A program made the translations under genes and the position numbers. The notes beneath the pieces were generated by a model. It saw only the letters and a list, made by a program, of their open reading frames with translations. It had not been told where the DNA came from and searched no databases. Source: Setaria digitata (lineage: Eukaryota; Nematoda; Chromadorea; Rhabditida; Setariidae). From it: DNA of 64,000 nt. The first letter of the stretch is position 1; every line of letters starts with the position of its first letter. Shown here piece by piece: positions 35,501 through 47,700 of the stretch. The stretch lies in the NCBI GenBank assembly GCA_003640385.1, contig RCAB01000008.1, positions 1-64,000 on the forward strand, read 5' to 3'.

Positions 35501-38500
35501 CACTCCGATAACCATTTCTCGGCAACCGTTAAAAGAATGCCCAGCTTCCAACTCATGTCTTTTACCGAATTGCTTCTGCTCGAGGTAAACATGCAAAGGT
35601 TTTTCTTCTACCAACGCCAATATTGTTTAGTTATAAGAAACAAACGATCTCAATCTGATATAAAATTGTGCCGACACGTTCAAAACTTTCGCTAGCACTC
35701 GTAAAGGAAAAAACCTACTAAGCGGTTAGCTTGAATAGTTCTCCATCTCGAGAATTTCTCAGATAAACAAAGTATGCGTGAGGCGATTTCAATGCAAAGC
35801 TCTGTGAACAAATGAATTCTCCTCTTTGCTTACAAGAAGCAAATTGTAAAAATAGAAAGATGAAAGATGGAAGCCTACCCGAAGCGTTAGATTTCAGAGA
35901 CAACTATTTAGTAAGAGTCCTAGTTGATAACACTGAACAAGCAGCACATTAAAAGCTGATAACAGAAAGTGACAAAAGTCACTTTCTCACTGGAAATCAG
36001 TTTTAAATGCTTACGAAGAAGTATATTTAAAGTAGATGAAATTATGTAAGCTACGTACATGATGTATTACACTTTAAGGTCTGGTTTGGAGATCCCTGGT
36101 GGGTTATCGGCAAGAGATGTCCCGCAAATGATTCTTTTAACATTTGATGGCCCAGTAACTGATCTGACGTTCGCCGTTTACAAATCACTGTTCAGTGGGA
36201 AGTATCGGTATCGTAATTTGTTTTCAAGCACCAGTAACTGCCCAGCTTTATTCTTTGTTTTTATAGGTCTCTATTAATATGATACTGCTGTTCAGGAATC
36301 CGAATGGTTGTCCCATAAAAGGCACTTTCTTTGTTTCCAATGAATGGAATAATTATGACCAAACCCAATGGTTACGGATCACTGGACATGAAGTTGCCGT
36401 GAATTCAATTACGTACGTTTTAGCTCTTCAAAAATTTGGAATTTAAGACAGAAACTGCAAAATTCGAATAGTTTGTGCAAGTATCTAATCATTGCAGTAT
36501 CCCACAGTTGATGGCGTTACCGTAGGCAAAAGAAAGATCGTCTTGCAGTTGAATCTTCTTTCAACTACTTTTAGTTTTTCACTTTTTTTGAATCTGAATC
36601 CAAGGAAAACATGTTGTAACATATGAAATCCCCATCCAGACGTCAAAATTTGGGTAATCAAACGATAGAACGCTGGACGAAGGAAATGGCTGGCATGCGT
36701 GATGCATTGCAGCATTTTAGTTATGCAAGTGCTTCAGACATTACGGGCGTACGAGCGCCGCAACTCGAGCTGGGCGGTAAGCAGTAAAAGTGGAATTAAT
36801 GTAAAAGATATTTGAGAGAAAGTAGGAAGGATAATCTAGTTTTATTGATTGATTGTATCATCATGGAAAGACAAAATCACACCGCAACTTTAGTTGAGCT
36901 TTTCTTAGCTTCAAAACCTTGAGATTTCTGAAAATTCGCATAGCTTCTAGTAAATTTAATTTCTTTTGGACTAATCATTAAGATCAACCAATAGAGAATT
37001 TCAGGGGACAATCAATTTGATATGATGGAAAAGTATGGTTTTCTTTTTGACAACACGATGAGTGCTAGTGGTGGTCCATATTGGCCACAAACACTTGCAT
37101 ATCAGACAGCTTGGAAGTGTTCGTCGAGGTATTGTCCGAGGAAAGCCCATCCAAGTGTTTGGGAAATACCGATAAATCGTTTTTCTATATTGGGCTCACA
37201 GAACGAATTCACAATGTTGAAAGAAGCTGTCCAAGTATGACTTTCAATTATTTTCCAGTTAGGAAAATGAGGCACTTCAGTTTAAGATCTTACTCTACCA
37301 GAAATTGACTGGTAACATACTCAACCTGCTCAGTCAAAGTAATTTAATAAAGAACAATGAACCACAACCATGATTTTATCTTCCTTTCATGTCATTGTTT
37401 TTAATAACAATCTTCCGAACAAACTTAAAATACGTTGTCGATTGGTGAATTTAAGATTGTATTAGATCACAAATGGTATCTTTAGCAAAATTTAACTAAA
37501 TTGAGTGAGTGTCGAGAAAAATTAACTACTAGAAGAGAAAAGCAGCGAACTTTTGTTGACATCTATTATCAAGTACTTATGTATTTAAATTACGCAAAAT
37601 ACAGAAATAAATCGCTGCAATTTATAAAAGTTCATACAGTCTTTACAAAAGTTTTAAATTCCCCTATTTGAAGCGTGACGATTCTCCTATGGATGTTGCG
37701 AAAATGTTGGAGATGAATTTCAATCGTTCATATAATTATAACAGAGCTCCGTATTTGCTAACAGCCGACAACGACTTTCTCACTGCATTGCCAAATGAAA
37801 AAGTCGTTATTGCCATTGAACTATTCATCGAAAAAGTAGTTGTGTATTTTTCTAAGTTGTTGCTTCAATCTCAAGTTTACAGGGAAATAAACTTCATGAA
37901 GGCCTTCATAAATATTGAAAAATAGGAAACCAACTTAATTTCAAAAACTCACAGTTCTTACCACTAATTAACAACATTCACTTGAAGAATGAGCGGGAAC
38001 TCCAAGTGCACCAAAGCCACTTAAGGTGCCTGTGAAGGTGAGGGAGTTCGTCTACCACCAACTTTAAAACAGGCTTGTACCTAACTACCTTCGTGACAGT
38101 ATACTCAACTTTGTTTCACCCAGTCACTTTTCCTAGACAGTAAATTGATGTCACTCGGCGGCTACGTCACACTTTTTTCTCACACAGTATTTTTACTTCG
38201 CTTATTAGTCAGCCATCTGCTTCAGCCGGATAAAGGAAGTAGATTTGAACTTTCGCTTTTTTCCTCGTAAAATGCTTTTTCAGGTATTAAAGAATTCAGA
38301 TGTTTATTTTGTCACAGCTACGCAAGCACTGAAGTGGATCAAACGACCAACACGTTTATTACATATTCATAACTTTGAATCGTGGCAATGCAATATGGCA
38401 CACAACAGCAAAGTTATTTCCTGTGAGGTGAGTTGTCTATAGCGTTAATAAATAATGCAAGCAGTTGAATATTTTGCGAAATTTACAGAAGGAAAAAGTC

Positions 38501-38905
38501 CAGATTATAAAGATTAGTTGGACTAGGCGAGTATCTGATTAACTAGTTCAACCGAAGCCACAATGAAGGAGGTTCGGAAAAGTAATGAACCACAGAAACA
38601 TGTACATATTTAATAACAGAATATCAGTTATGTTTCTGTGTTCAAGTATTAAACACGTCACTGCCTTTTCCTTACTAATTTTAATTCAGTATTTGAGGAA
38701 AAATATAATTTTTTAAAAACCCTTACCTTATTTTATAAAGTCATAATAATAACATCATCAGGACTTTTATTTACAGAATCCATCCCATTGTTCATTTACT
38801 TGCAACGGCAAAATCCAGACTCTGCGGATATGCGGTATCTGCCCGCAAGTATACCCAAACCTTGGCGATCCTACTGGAACTGGGAATTCAACTGCTAATC
38901 AATAA
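20342..38905 (+). CDS. Secreted EB-module array with C-terminal chitin-deacetylase-like domain
   Basis: Extracellular chitin-matrix protein of the C. elegans F48E3.8/LGX-1 type. Exons: 20342-20378, 21302-21466, 21629-21757, 21931-22065, 22357-22431, 22731-22957, 23029-23121, 23251-23311, 23875-23997, 24121-24204, 24354-24474, 24708-24916, 25059-25184, 25285-25527, 25732-26205, 26582-26818, 27295-27411, 27643-27774, 28569-28688, 29783-29959, 30072-30203, 30836-30927, 31255-31444, 31724-31864, 32755-32898, 33524-33642, 33982-34115, 34188-34251, 34361-34457, 34701-34882, 35374-35584, 36079-36207, 36296-36412, 36640-36776, 37005-37234, 37674-37835, 38284-38427, 38777-38905. The product is about 1,880 residues: signal peptide (MVVAFFLSFLFV), about 27 EB modules (C-x5-8-C-x4-6-C-xxGxCxCP-x8-12-C), two Ser/Thr linkers (exons 15-16), then the CE4 domain from about residue 1530 (CLLPNCFC, IPGGL, LLTFDG, GTFFVS, VRAPQ). 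Exon 33524-33642 is one base out of frame; every other junction fits. Confidence 0.85.
21302..35584 (+). repeat. Coding array of about 27 EB cysteine modules
   Basis: Each module of about 35-40 residues has six cysteines with a G-x-C-x-C-P core (for example CTGGSICTKGICRCP, CVGGSICLSGICACP). Most modules occupy a single exon bounded by phase-1 introns (1-1 symmetric), the arrangement that allows exon duplication or loss without frame change; a few are split by an internal intron (22957/23029, 23121/23251, 24204/24354, 24474/24708, 30927/31255). Modules vary in spacing and linker, so the array is old rather than freshly expanded. EB modules are a nematode-rich family of small disulfide domains; the ligand is unknown. 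Confidence 0.85.
32547..32649 (+). pseudogene. Decayed EB-module exon inside the array
   Basis: Between coding exons 31724-31864 and 32755-32898 there is an acceptor (ATTCTGTCCAG) followed in the correct phase (1) by an EB-like reading: DSKCHDVVCGDSF, a TGA stop at 32585-32587, then CIKGVSQCIAASAIVINGQF. The first three cysteines and the IKG turn are recognisable, but the C-x-C pair and the final cysteine are missing. It cannot be used as a coding exon without terminating the protein, so I read it as a dead module now lying in an intron. The end coordinate is approximate. Confidence 0.6.
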
Positions 38906-40980
38906 TTTATTCCAGATTTCTCTCGTAATTACCAAGTTTTTGTACTATTCATGCCTATATGTAATTTAGTTATAAAATCCCAAAATTTGTGAGCACCAAA
39001 CAAAATTACAGAAATTACTTTGCTAATATACTTTAAGGTAGAAGCAGGATAAATGCATATCCAATGGAGATTGCAAAAATGAAAGAATCGGAGAATTTCG
39101 TTTGTTAAACCACAAGTAATAAAAAACGTCCGATTCCTTACTGTTTTTTAATCAGGCCAAGAAATTTTGAATATCAACTTAATTGTCGATTACCATTCCT
39201 TATTGAAAAATTCTTCATTACAACACTTGACAACAAAAGTCCCTCTTGGAACAAGAAAAATATTTTAAAATATTTGATAATTCGAATGTCAATAGCAAAG
39301 AATGCCAGTGATGATATCCAGACCATTTCTAGGAATAAAAGGAATAATGACTTTGTAAATCAAGGAAACAGCATCGAAATCTAGAAATACTGAAATAAAA
39401 TTTTCAAATTTATTCAATTTTTGCATAAAAAAGAGTAGCCCTGTTGGTTACCGTTTAGTGGCTTAATCATACGTCGCAACACAACAAAAATAATAGCTGC
39501 AACTATCAATACGTTCCCTCTTTACAATTTCAAATTGCAATCTATTTATTTTAGTAATTCAATTAAGAATTTAACGAGCACCAGAGCAATGCTGCAGACA
39601 AAAAAGAATTACCAAGTTTTCTATTGGTTCAATTTTGCTGCTCTATTTTCGAGACCTATTGCAAATGGTAGTATACAAATGTAATTTATTGATGAAACGT
39701 TCTGGAAAAAATAAAGTATCGATTTAGTTCAGGGATATCATATACGAAACTTTCCGTCAGGAATTCTAAAGCATAATTTAATGATGAAGCAATACAAGTT
39801 TGCTCTTCTATTTTTTGTACATTTTCACTTCAAATAAAGGAAGAAATGATATCTTCAATAAGCGGACACAGAAAGTGCGAAAGTGAAAGTAAATGAAGCA
39901 AGACTGTGAAAGAAAAGATAACTGTCGAGCACTGATACATAGTAAATTGAGTAAAGAAAGTTATGACGGATGCATTAGATAATTAAAGGAAAATGATAAG
40001 AAGCTTTCAGGACGGTTCTAAATGCTATCATGTTACTTACTTATGTAGCCATCTTAATGCTCTGCACAAAACTACATTTGACCATAGTTCATAAAATGAG
40101 GTAAAAAATTAAGGTGCTTAGCTTTTAGTTTTGCTTAGCTGTCTTGTAAGTGCTAACTCCTGCAAGGACCACCATCACAGTGCATGATAACTGAAGAAAT
40201 AGAAGATCGGAAACACCACTAATCAACGCTTGAAAATGCGAAATTTAGACATGGTAACAGGTGGGGTCGCTTGTACCTTCAAAAAATCGGGCAAATTCAG
40301 CGACTCCGAATTGCTCTCATGCCTGAAACGTAGCTCTGCCAGAAGTGATGAAATCTTAAAAAGGAGATCAAAAATAATTTGACTTACAATAAAACGAAAA
40401 AAAAATCAATGTAAAGCAAGAATGCCCCTCAAATATTATCAAAATGAACTCTCAAAACAAGAGCATCTCTAAACCTTAACAGCTAAAGCCAGAAACGATC
40501 ATGTTTGGGGTTCCAGTGAATATTTGCGTTTCACTAATAGCAAGTGGTACGAATGCTATACGGCATTGGATTTACAATATGGCCAGGAGGAAAAAACACT
40601 GCATTGGCGGTAAGCAGAGGAAAGTTCTCCAATTTCAGTGAATTTAAACTTTTCAGACAATTGAATTCTTCACATGAAAGTCGTTATAAGGCCTTTCATG
40701 AACTTTGTATTAGAAGTAGGAGAATTTACCTCATGCAAAATGCTTCCAGCAAAGCATCTGCCCAATAAAAAGACTTTCCATAAAATAAAGTAAAATCCAC
40801 TCGAAAAATTCACAGTGCAAAGTTCGGCAAATAATACGATGCACTGGGAAAAATCTACTAACTCATATTGAAAGACATTTTCTGGATAACTTACAAATAC
40901 GTCGCTAAATATTATGAGGAAAGACCACAGTACATCTAACTGCATCATAAAGTTCCTGCGAAAAAGCTTATTGCATCATT
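38906..40980. other. Convergent intergenic region
   Basis: 3' flanks of the plus-strand EB/deacetylase gene and the minus-strand SCHIP-1 gene. AT-rich; no exons found on either strand. Confidence 0.4.
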
Positions 40981-43900
40981 TTAAAAACAGCTTTCTGTAT
41001 CATGCTGGTAACACAACTTATAACACTGAACAAGGTTTCTGATATATGTGAAACAGCGAAGACCATGAAGGGCATCTTGCTGTATCATTTGGAGGCAACT
41101 TACTGTATCATATCTTCGATATCGACAAGCATGGAGTCTTGCTGCATATATAGCGAATCCTTTTCAACTAACAGTCTCATTAATTCTGCATTCTCTTCTG
41201 TAAATGGCAGCATAAGACAATGAGTAATTATTTTCATTAAATTACTAAAGCTCTTCTACTGAAACCATGGAAACAAATAGAATTTGGTCAACAACATAAG
41301 AAGTGTTTCGAAGACAGTTCACTCATATTTATAGTGTTTCACTGACTGAGAATTGGTAAGGAAGTGTCCTAAACTTTTGCAATTTTTATATTTTTTAGAT
41401 CATTTCTTCGACGGAAATACCCACTCTTATTATGGATATCTTTCACTCTTCAAAATTATTTCGACAGATCTCTACTGCCTTGAAATCACTTCTTTCTCAA
41501 GGCAATAAAATTAAAAAAGTACCGTCAATACGCTTGCTGATTTTTTCGCTTATTTCAATGAGCTGTCCACGTGTCATTTTAGATAACTGCAGCCTGAAAG
41601 TTTAAATCATATTTCGGGCTAAATCAAGCAAAATTATGAATATTTTTTAAAAAGGATGACAGCTTTTCAAGATATAATGTTTTGCAAAAAACAGAAGATT
41701 CGGAAACAGTTTAAAAAAAATTTATTTGCAGAAGGCAAGAAGAATTCAGGAGAAAACCTGGAAGCTTTCGGAGGGATAGCTGTGGTGGATCGATCTGTAT
41801 TAAGTTTTTCGATTTCCATTTGCATTTTTGCAGCTTGTTTCGCCTTCGCAAGCATCATTTTAGTTTCTTCTTCCAAAACTTGCCGCTTTTCCCCTGCACA
41901 AAAAAATAGAAAAGTAAAATACAATGTGTTCAACAGTATTCAAAAGGTTTTCGGAGGAACGGGACTGGAGATGTTGTCAAACAACTTGTCTCCCCATCCC
42001 TCTTCTCAAAAATCAAATAATACGCTTTCTGCAAAACCATCAAGAAAACAATCCAAATATTTCACTCGTTCTTTTATCTCAAGAAACAAATTTTGTATGT
42101 GTTTTATATGGAGATATTACACTCATGTGTCTCTGTGGCAAATTTTTGGTGCCTACAGCTAAAGCACCAAGCGATCGACGAAGACGATAATAGTTTTCCA
42201 AGAACTTGGCCCTGTAAACAGAATATAAATCTATTTACAGGAATTTGATTTTCTTGGCTTTGTGAAAGCATTAAACGTATGCAGTGAGCAAACTCGAACC
42301 ACAAATGCTATTCTGGTCTTCTCTGTTAACCCACCCAGCCATGAACTAATGTCAGTTTTAAAATAAGTGGAGCAGAAACCCAGGAGTTATTGAAACAATA
42401 ATAAAGTAAAAAACATAATCATATTTTAGAAAAATGGCCTTTATATTTATTTCCAAAACGATGAGAAAAGCCCTTCTGTAGAGAAGTGAGCACAGTATGT
42501 CGTTAAAATCTATTTATTTATTTTTATTTATTCTATTTTTTTTTATGCAAGAATATCAGAAATATCGTAAAAGTAACGGAATGTATCAAAGTGACATCAT
42601 GTAACTGTTTATGTCACTGTAATAGAAAATAGAAAAAGTCATAATAAAGCATTTACGATGTCAGTTTAAGAAGTTTCAAACACAATTTTGATATATTAGG
42701 TGGCAAACGATACTTGATTCACTAATTAATTCTATCTGGAAAAAAGATAAAAATTAAGAGGCACACTCATAGTTTAGAAATGAAACACATATCCTTACTG
42801 TAAGCTGATACAGCCTGACGTAACTGTGAAGCTTTCAAACTGGAACCATCAATCACCGAATTACGTAGATTTGGTGCAGACTTCGACTTAGGAACAGAAA
42901 AATCGTCATCCGAGCTTTCTTTTTCCTCTTCGTCTTCCTTCAGATCATTTATGTAGCAGACCTAACAAAGAAGACAAAAACTTCAACCAATAAGTATGTG
43001 AATCTTCATTTGAAAATTATAATGAATTAAAAAAAAAATTCTTATGTAAATAAAGTATAGAAAGGATGCGCGAAATTATCTGAACTACATTTTTACAGAA
43101 AGTGGACGAAATAAAACCTCTTCCACCTATTTACATCAAAAGCAATCTAGTCCACCACAAAATACGTATTTCCGTTCAAAACTAAAAAAAACACCTGTAA
43201 ATTCATGGCTGTCTGCAAACGAAATCCAAGATTTGATCTCGATGGCCTCGTGTAAACCCGTGGCACTGGTCCTGCTGTATATTGGTCCACCTGGAGGGCC
43301 AAACGGCGGCGCACCTGTTCACAGTGTCATGAAATCATTTAAGAACGATGGAAGAGCAGAATTAAAAGAAAAAGAATTACATAATGGAATCGCCTCATAA
43401 CAAAATCATTTATGTAAATAATTTCTCTAGCGTAAAATTGTGAAAAAAGCAAGGTACCAATGGTTAGAAGTTATTCTTGAAATTTTAAGAAATATGATTT
43501 AAACTTAGGTTAAAAAAATATCACTACTACTACTACGAAACTGTTATATTATAATTAGGGAGCTTTGAAAAATCTCTAGCAGTTATATAATTTCAGGAGT
43601 CATGTTAAAGACTTTTTTTCATGCTATATAAATATAAATCTGGTAAAACTTATACTATGAATTTAAAGGAATATATATCAACCTCCAAGAGAGAAATAAG
43701 TGCATATATAAGAAGAGATAAATGAAGCATCAACACAGAGTGGATCTCCCATCCTGCCGATATCGTAAAGTTTTTCTAAGATAAAATGAATATTTCAAAC
43801 CATTTCCGCTGCTCCTCCAAATTCAAATTAGCAGCTCAAAAACATTACTTTTAAAAAATAGTTCACGACGAAGTAAATTTGAAGATGAAAAACTTACCTG

Positions 43901-44725
43901 TTCGCCAAGTAATTTCCTTTCTGTTACTACACGTTCCCTTGCTGCATTATTCAGTTTCTCTTCCAGTTTATTAAAATCTAGCTGTGGTAAACATGTGTCT
44001 AAATTATCCAACTCCTTATCGATATATTCCCGTAATGAACTTTTATCCTTTTTAGCACTTCCAATATTCACAACAGAACTTGTGGATCTCCATGTAGTAT
44101 TTGGGGTGCTGTGCCTCAATTCAGTAATTCTCTCTTTATCTCGACTCACATTAACGTTTAGAGTTGCATTATCATGATAAATGCCTTGGAGATCATCTAA
44201 CTCAATAGAACGTTCAGAATGAAAACTTGTTAAAGAGAGTGGATCAGTTTTGTCTGTAGTTCTCAATGAACTGGATTTTTCCAAAGAACTACACGGTTCT
44301 AAACTATCTCTAGACATCTGGTCCGAACCATCGTCACAAGAAGAGGGTTTTGCATCAGAATAAGCAAATGTCGCATTCGACGGCTGTATCAAATTTTCTG
44401 AATTGAGGATACTCGATGTTAGATTCACATATTGAAAGGAATGCTGAGAAGGATCGTCATTGGTTGGTTTCGAAGTAGTACTGGACATTTCGAAGGAGTC
44501 TTCAGAGCAGGACGTAGACAGCGCTTGATTGCCATCCATAGCAAGTGATTCGAGGGATTCTAAGCTTGAACTATTGCTCTGCTGGTCCAGGGAGCTCGAG
44601 CTTGCACTTCCAATACGACGCGACTTTACTAAATTATGTAACAGTGATTTGGTGCATAGGTTATTATTGTTATTATTATTATATTTCGGTTCTGAGTCGG
44701 GCATCACTTCAGAAGCCTGCCACAT
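40981..44725 (-). CDS. SCHIP1: Schwannomin-interacting protein 1 (SCHIP-1) homologue
   Basis: Cytoplasmic coiled-coil adaptor; in other animals SCHIP1 binds the NF2 product merlin and ankyrin-associated membrane skeleton. Minus-strand exons: 44725-43898, 43314-43195, 42961-42799, 41893-41758, 41593-41523, 41197-41104, 41038-40981; all phases agree, giving 489 residues. Exon 1 (276 codons) is low-complexity, with an Asn run near residue 16 and Ser-rich acidic stretches, ending in a helical segment. The conserved SCHIP-1 core follows: MNLQVCYINDL with an acidic tract, the helix EKRQVLEEETKMMLAKAKQA, then the C-terminal coiled coil (LSKMTRGQLIEISEKI, ENAELMRLLVEKDSLYMQQD, MLVDIEDMI) matching vertebrate SCHIP-1 residue for residue in length. 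The ATG at 44725 is the first Met of the frame; the frame is open but non-ATG further upstream, so a 5' exon is possible. The last 18 codons (QNLVQCYKLCYQHDTESCF) are weakly conserved. Confidence 0.87.
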
Positions 44726-47700
44726 TGCGTCAAGACTGATGGATAGAATGAGTGCTGGCAACAGCAACAGTAAAATAGATGGCGCAAAGGCTGAGCTGGA
44801 AAGGTCGAGTCTGCTTGACGGAAGATTTCGTTGCTGGGAAAAAGAGAAGTTGGGGAGTAAAGTGAGTGAGCTGCAGGCTCAATAACAGAAACGCTAGAGG
44901 AAAAGCGCTCTTTTCTCCTCAGTGTCTATCATTTATCAATAAACTGGGAGCGAATGGTGCTGTTTTATCAGCAGAATTTACGGCAGTAACTGACCGTCGT
45001 TCACATTAGATAAAAAATAACCATCAGCAACAGCCATCCAGCACCCAGCCAATCAATAGAATTCATCACAATTTTCACGGTATCTTCATAAAGTGACAAG
45101 AGGAGCTTCTACGTCCCAAACAATAAACTTTTCTACCTGGAATAGAAATTTTCTGAACCTCCTTGAGGAATGAATAGCAACGCTGCACTGAGAATGATCA
45201 CTAAACGGGAATGATTAAATTCCAAGCGCCATTCCAACACGCACTTCACAAACATGCAAATAGAAATGGCTGCTAAAACGCAGTCATCAATCAATCAGCT
45301 GTTAGAAAACATTTAACTGTCTGTACAGATGGATGGACGGATAGTGGGGAAAGCAATAACAATGTGAGCAGGAAGACAAATGTGACAGAAATGGCATCAA
45401 GACAGATGCACTGGATGCACTGCAGACACAGACATACTACTGATGGATGAATTTCTTAAAATTGCCTCAGACCTCGATTTGATCCAAGCTACATTGTTCG
45501 TAAAATCGTTAGCAAACTGGAAATTACGCCACCACCACTTAGAAGAGAATCAATAATGAAGATCTGCACTGCAACATCTGCATCTCAATTATTTTTTCTT
45601 CAGTCTTACTTCGAATTTGGTTCTCTCAATTTCAGAAATGGAGTAGGCAAACGAAAGATTAAAATCAAACAAGTCAAATATTGCGTATCATAGTACAAAA
45701 TCACATTTCTCAAGCACAAACATCAGGAGAACGAAGTGCTGAACAAATAAAATCACTCTGCTTCTGGCCAATTTACCCAAAAACATAGCGATGCTTGTAC
45801 ACGACTAACTACTAGGAGAAGCAGCGAACGAAAATCGTAAAAAAATGAATGAAAATTTACGCTCATAAATAAATAGAGAATAGTAACTAATCAAAAAGAA
45901 TAACCGGCTACCAAACTATATGTAAACCACATCAACACCTACTGAATATTCTTAATATCTATAAAGATATCTGATAATCAGCTAATTATCAAATTTCAGC
46001 ACCTAAAGTTAACTGAAGACATCCGATAATAAAACATTATCGATATCACAAACCTGCACTTTGCATAAGCGAATTTTCAAATCCAACACTGTTTCTATCA
46101 ATGTCCTCCTTCTTATTTCTATTTTCAGAATCAGTTTTTCCGAAACTTTTCTAAACTGTAACTAGAATAAACCAGTGAGATAAAAGACATACACAAGAAG
46201 TGAAAGAACACTGAAGGCGTGCGAAAAAATTCCACAAACATCATCCTTTTGTTTTCAGCTTCGATTTATATTTGTAAGGAATGGAAATTATTTCGTTTGA
46301 TTTTAATAAGCCTAATTTTATCAAGAGATCTGGAATAGATAAAACACTCTAAAACAAGTGTTTTAACACGAAGGCAAATTAAAATAATGTTCCAGTGAAG
46401 CGCCAGACGACAACATGGCCACCACGAATATTACGCTGGAATAAGAGCCAAAAAAGAAACTAGCATGACTCGATGTTGTACTTGACCTAAACGCTTCTCA
46501 CTGCCACTCATCGAAGAGACAGTAAATGCTAATCTTTTGTCCTCTTCGATGGGACCAACGACTACATTAGTCGTTTCCGAAAAAGCAGCATTAGCAAGCT
46601 ACTCACATAGGTAATGAGTTCCTGGTCAGTTCCAGTACGAAGCGGTGGTGCAGGGACACATCAGTGATGCAAGAAGAGGAGCAGAGGAAGAGACCGTGTG
46701 TGTAACAGCAATGTTTCACTTTCACTTTCCTAGAACTGAACTGAGCAGTTCCATGCACAGTATATTCGCTACATCATCACTCACATAAATCAGGGTCGCT
46801 TACTAGTATACATCATATTAGGATCGCTTATTATTCTAATAATGTGTTGGAAACTACCTTGTGAACTGAAGATTATCTGGGATTTTCGAAAAACCGCACA
46901 ACTTTTCTGAAGACAGGAGAGGAAAGCTAAGCCGATTCAAGCCTCCTTCATTAGAATATAAATGTTGTTTTGATAAGTGGGAAAGTGAGGGTAGGACAGC
47001 AGCAGCTTTCGTCGATTAGCAGTGAGGAAGATGAAGTGTTTGAAGGTTCGTGGATTCACTTGGAATAACAAGTGTAAACTTTAAAGGCACTCTCGCTAAT
47101 CTTACCACTTTCAGCAAAATAGAAAAACAAAGACATGATAGCAGAATCTATCAAAAAGTACAGCAATCAGATGATTATGGAGAAACTTCCATACGGAAGG
47201 GAAATACTACAGACGAAGAATTCAAGAAGTGTGACGCAGTGTCTTCGGGTTACAAATTTACAAGTAGGACAGCTGGACATAAAACAAACACGATTCGCAG
47301 AAACAATACAAGGCAATGCCAATTACTGGGCACAAAATCGAACACGAGCTTCAATCATAACTGCATTAGCAGAAGATGGATAGAGAAATCGAGATTTAAG
47401 AATAGATCAAATTTAATCGCTTAAATTAATTCTCGACTGAATTAATCATTATCAATAGTTAATTTAACTGAGACGAGTAGAAACCTTCAAAATTCAGGTT
47501 CCACAAACAATTTTAAACCTCAAGATATTTCAGGACTTAAAAGATAATAGAAACCGAACCATTAAGATTGGTAATTAATATTACGAATTGTTTGGTAAAG
47601 ACCATCAAGTGCTGAGTAAAATGCAGAATTTAAACCGGAACAGAGAGTCGGTAAAACTGATAAAATCAATAAATCAAAAAAAGAATTTCATGCAACTGAA

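Noticed and set aside
41656..42162. Plus-strand ORF of 168 codons
   Set aside because: It lies antisense over a SCHIP-1 exon (41758-41893), which has matching splice phases and family similarity; the ORF has neither.
44726..44880. Hydrophobic in-frame extension upstream of the SCHIP-1 start (LLLLLPALILSISLDA)
   Set aside because: The frame has no ATG before 44725 and SCHIP-1 is cytoplasmic, so a signal peptide is unlikely; probably 5' UTR read through.
47050..47424. Plus-strand ORF in the SCHIP-1/ppk-3 gap
   Set aside because: Lys/Asn/Ser-rich random-like composition, overlapping ORFs in other frames, no splice sites fitting an exon model, no domain.
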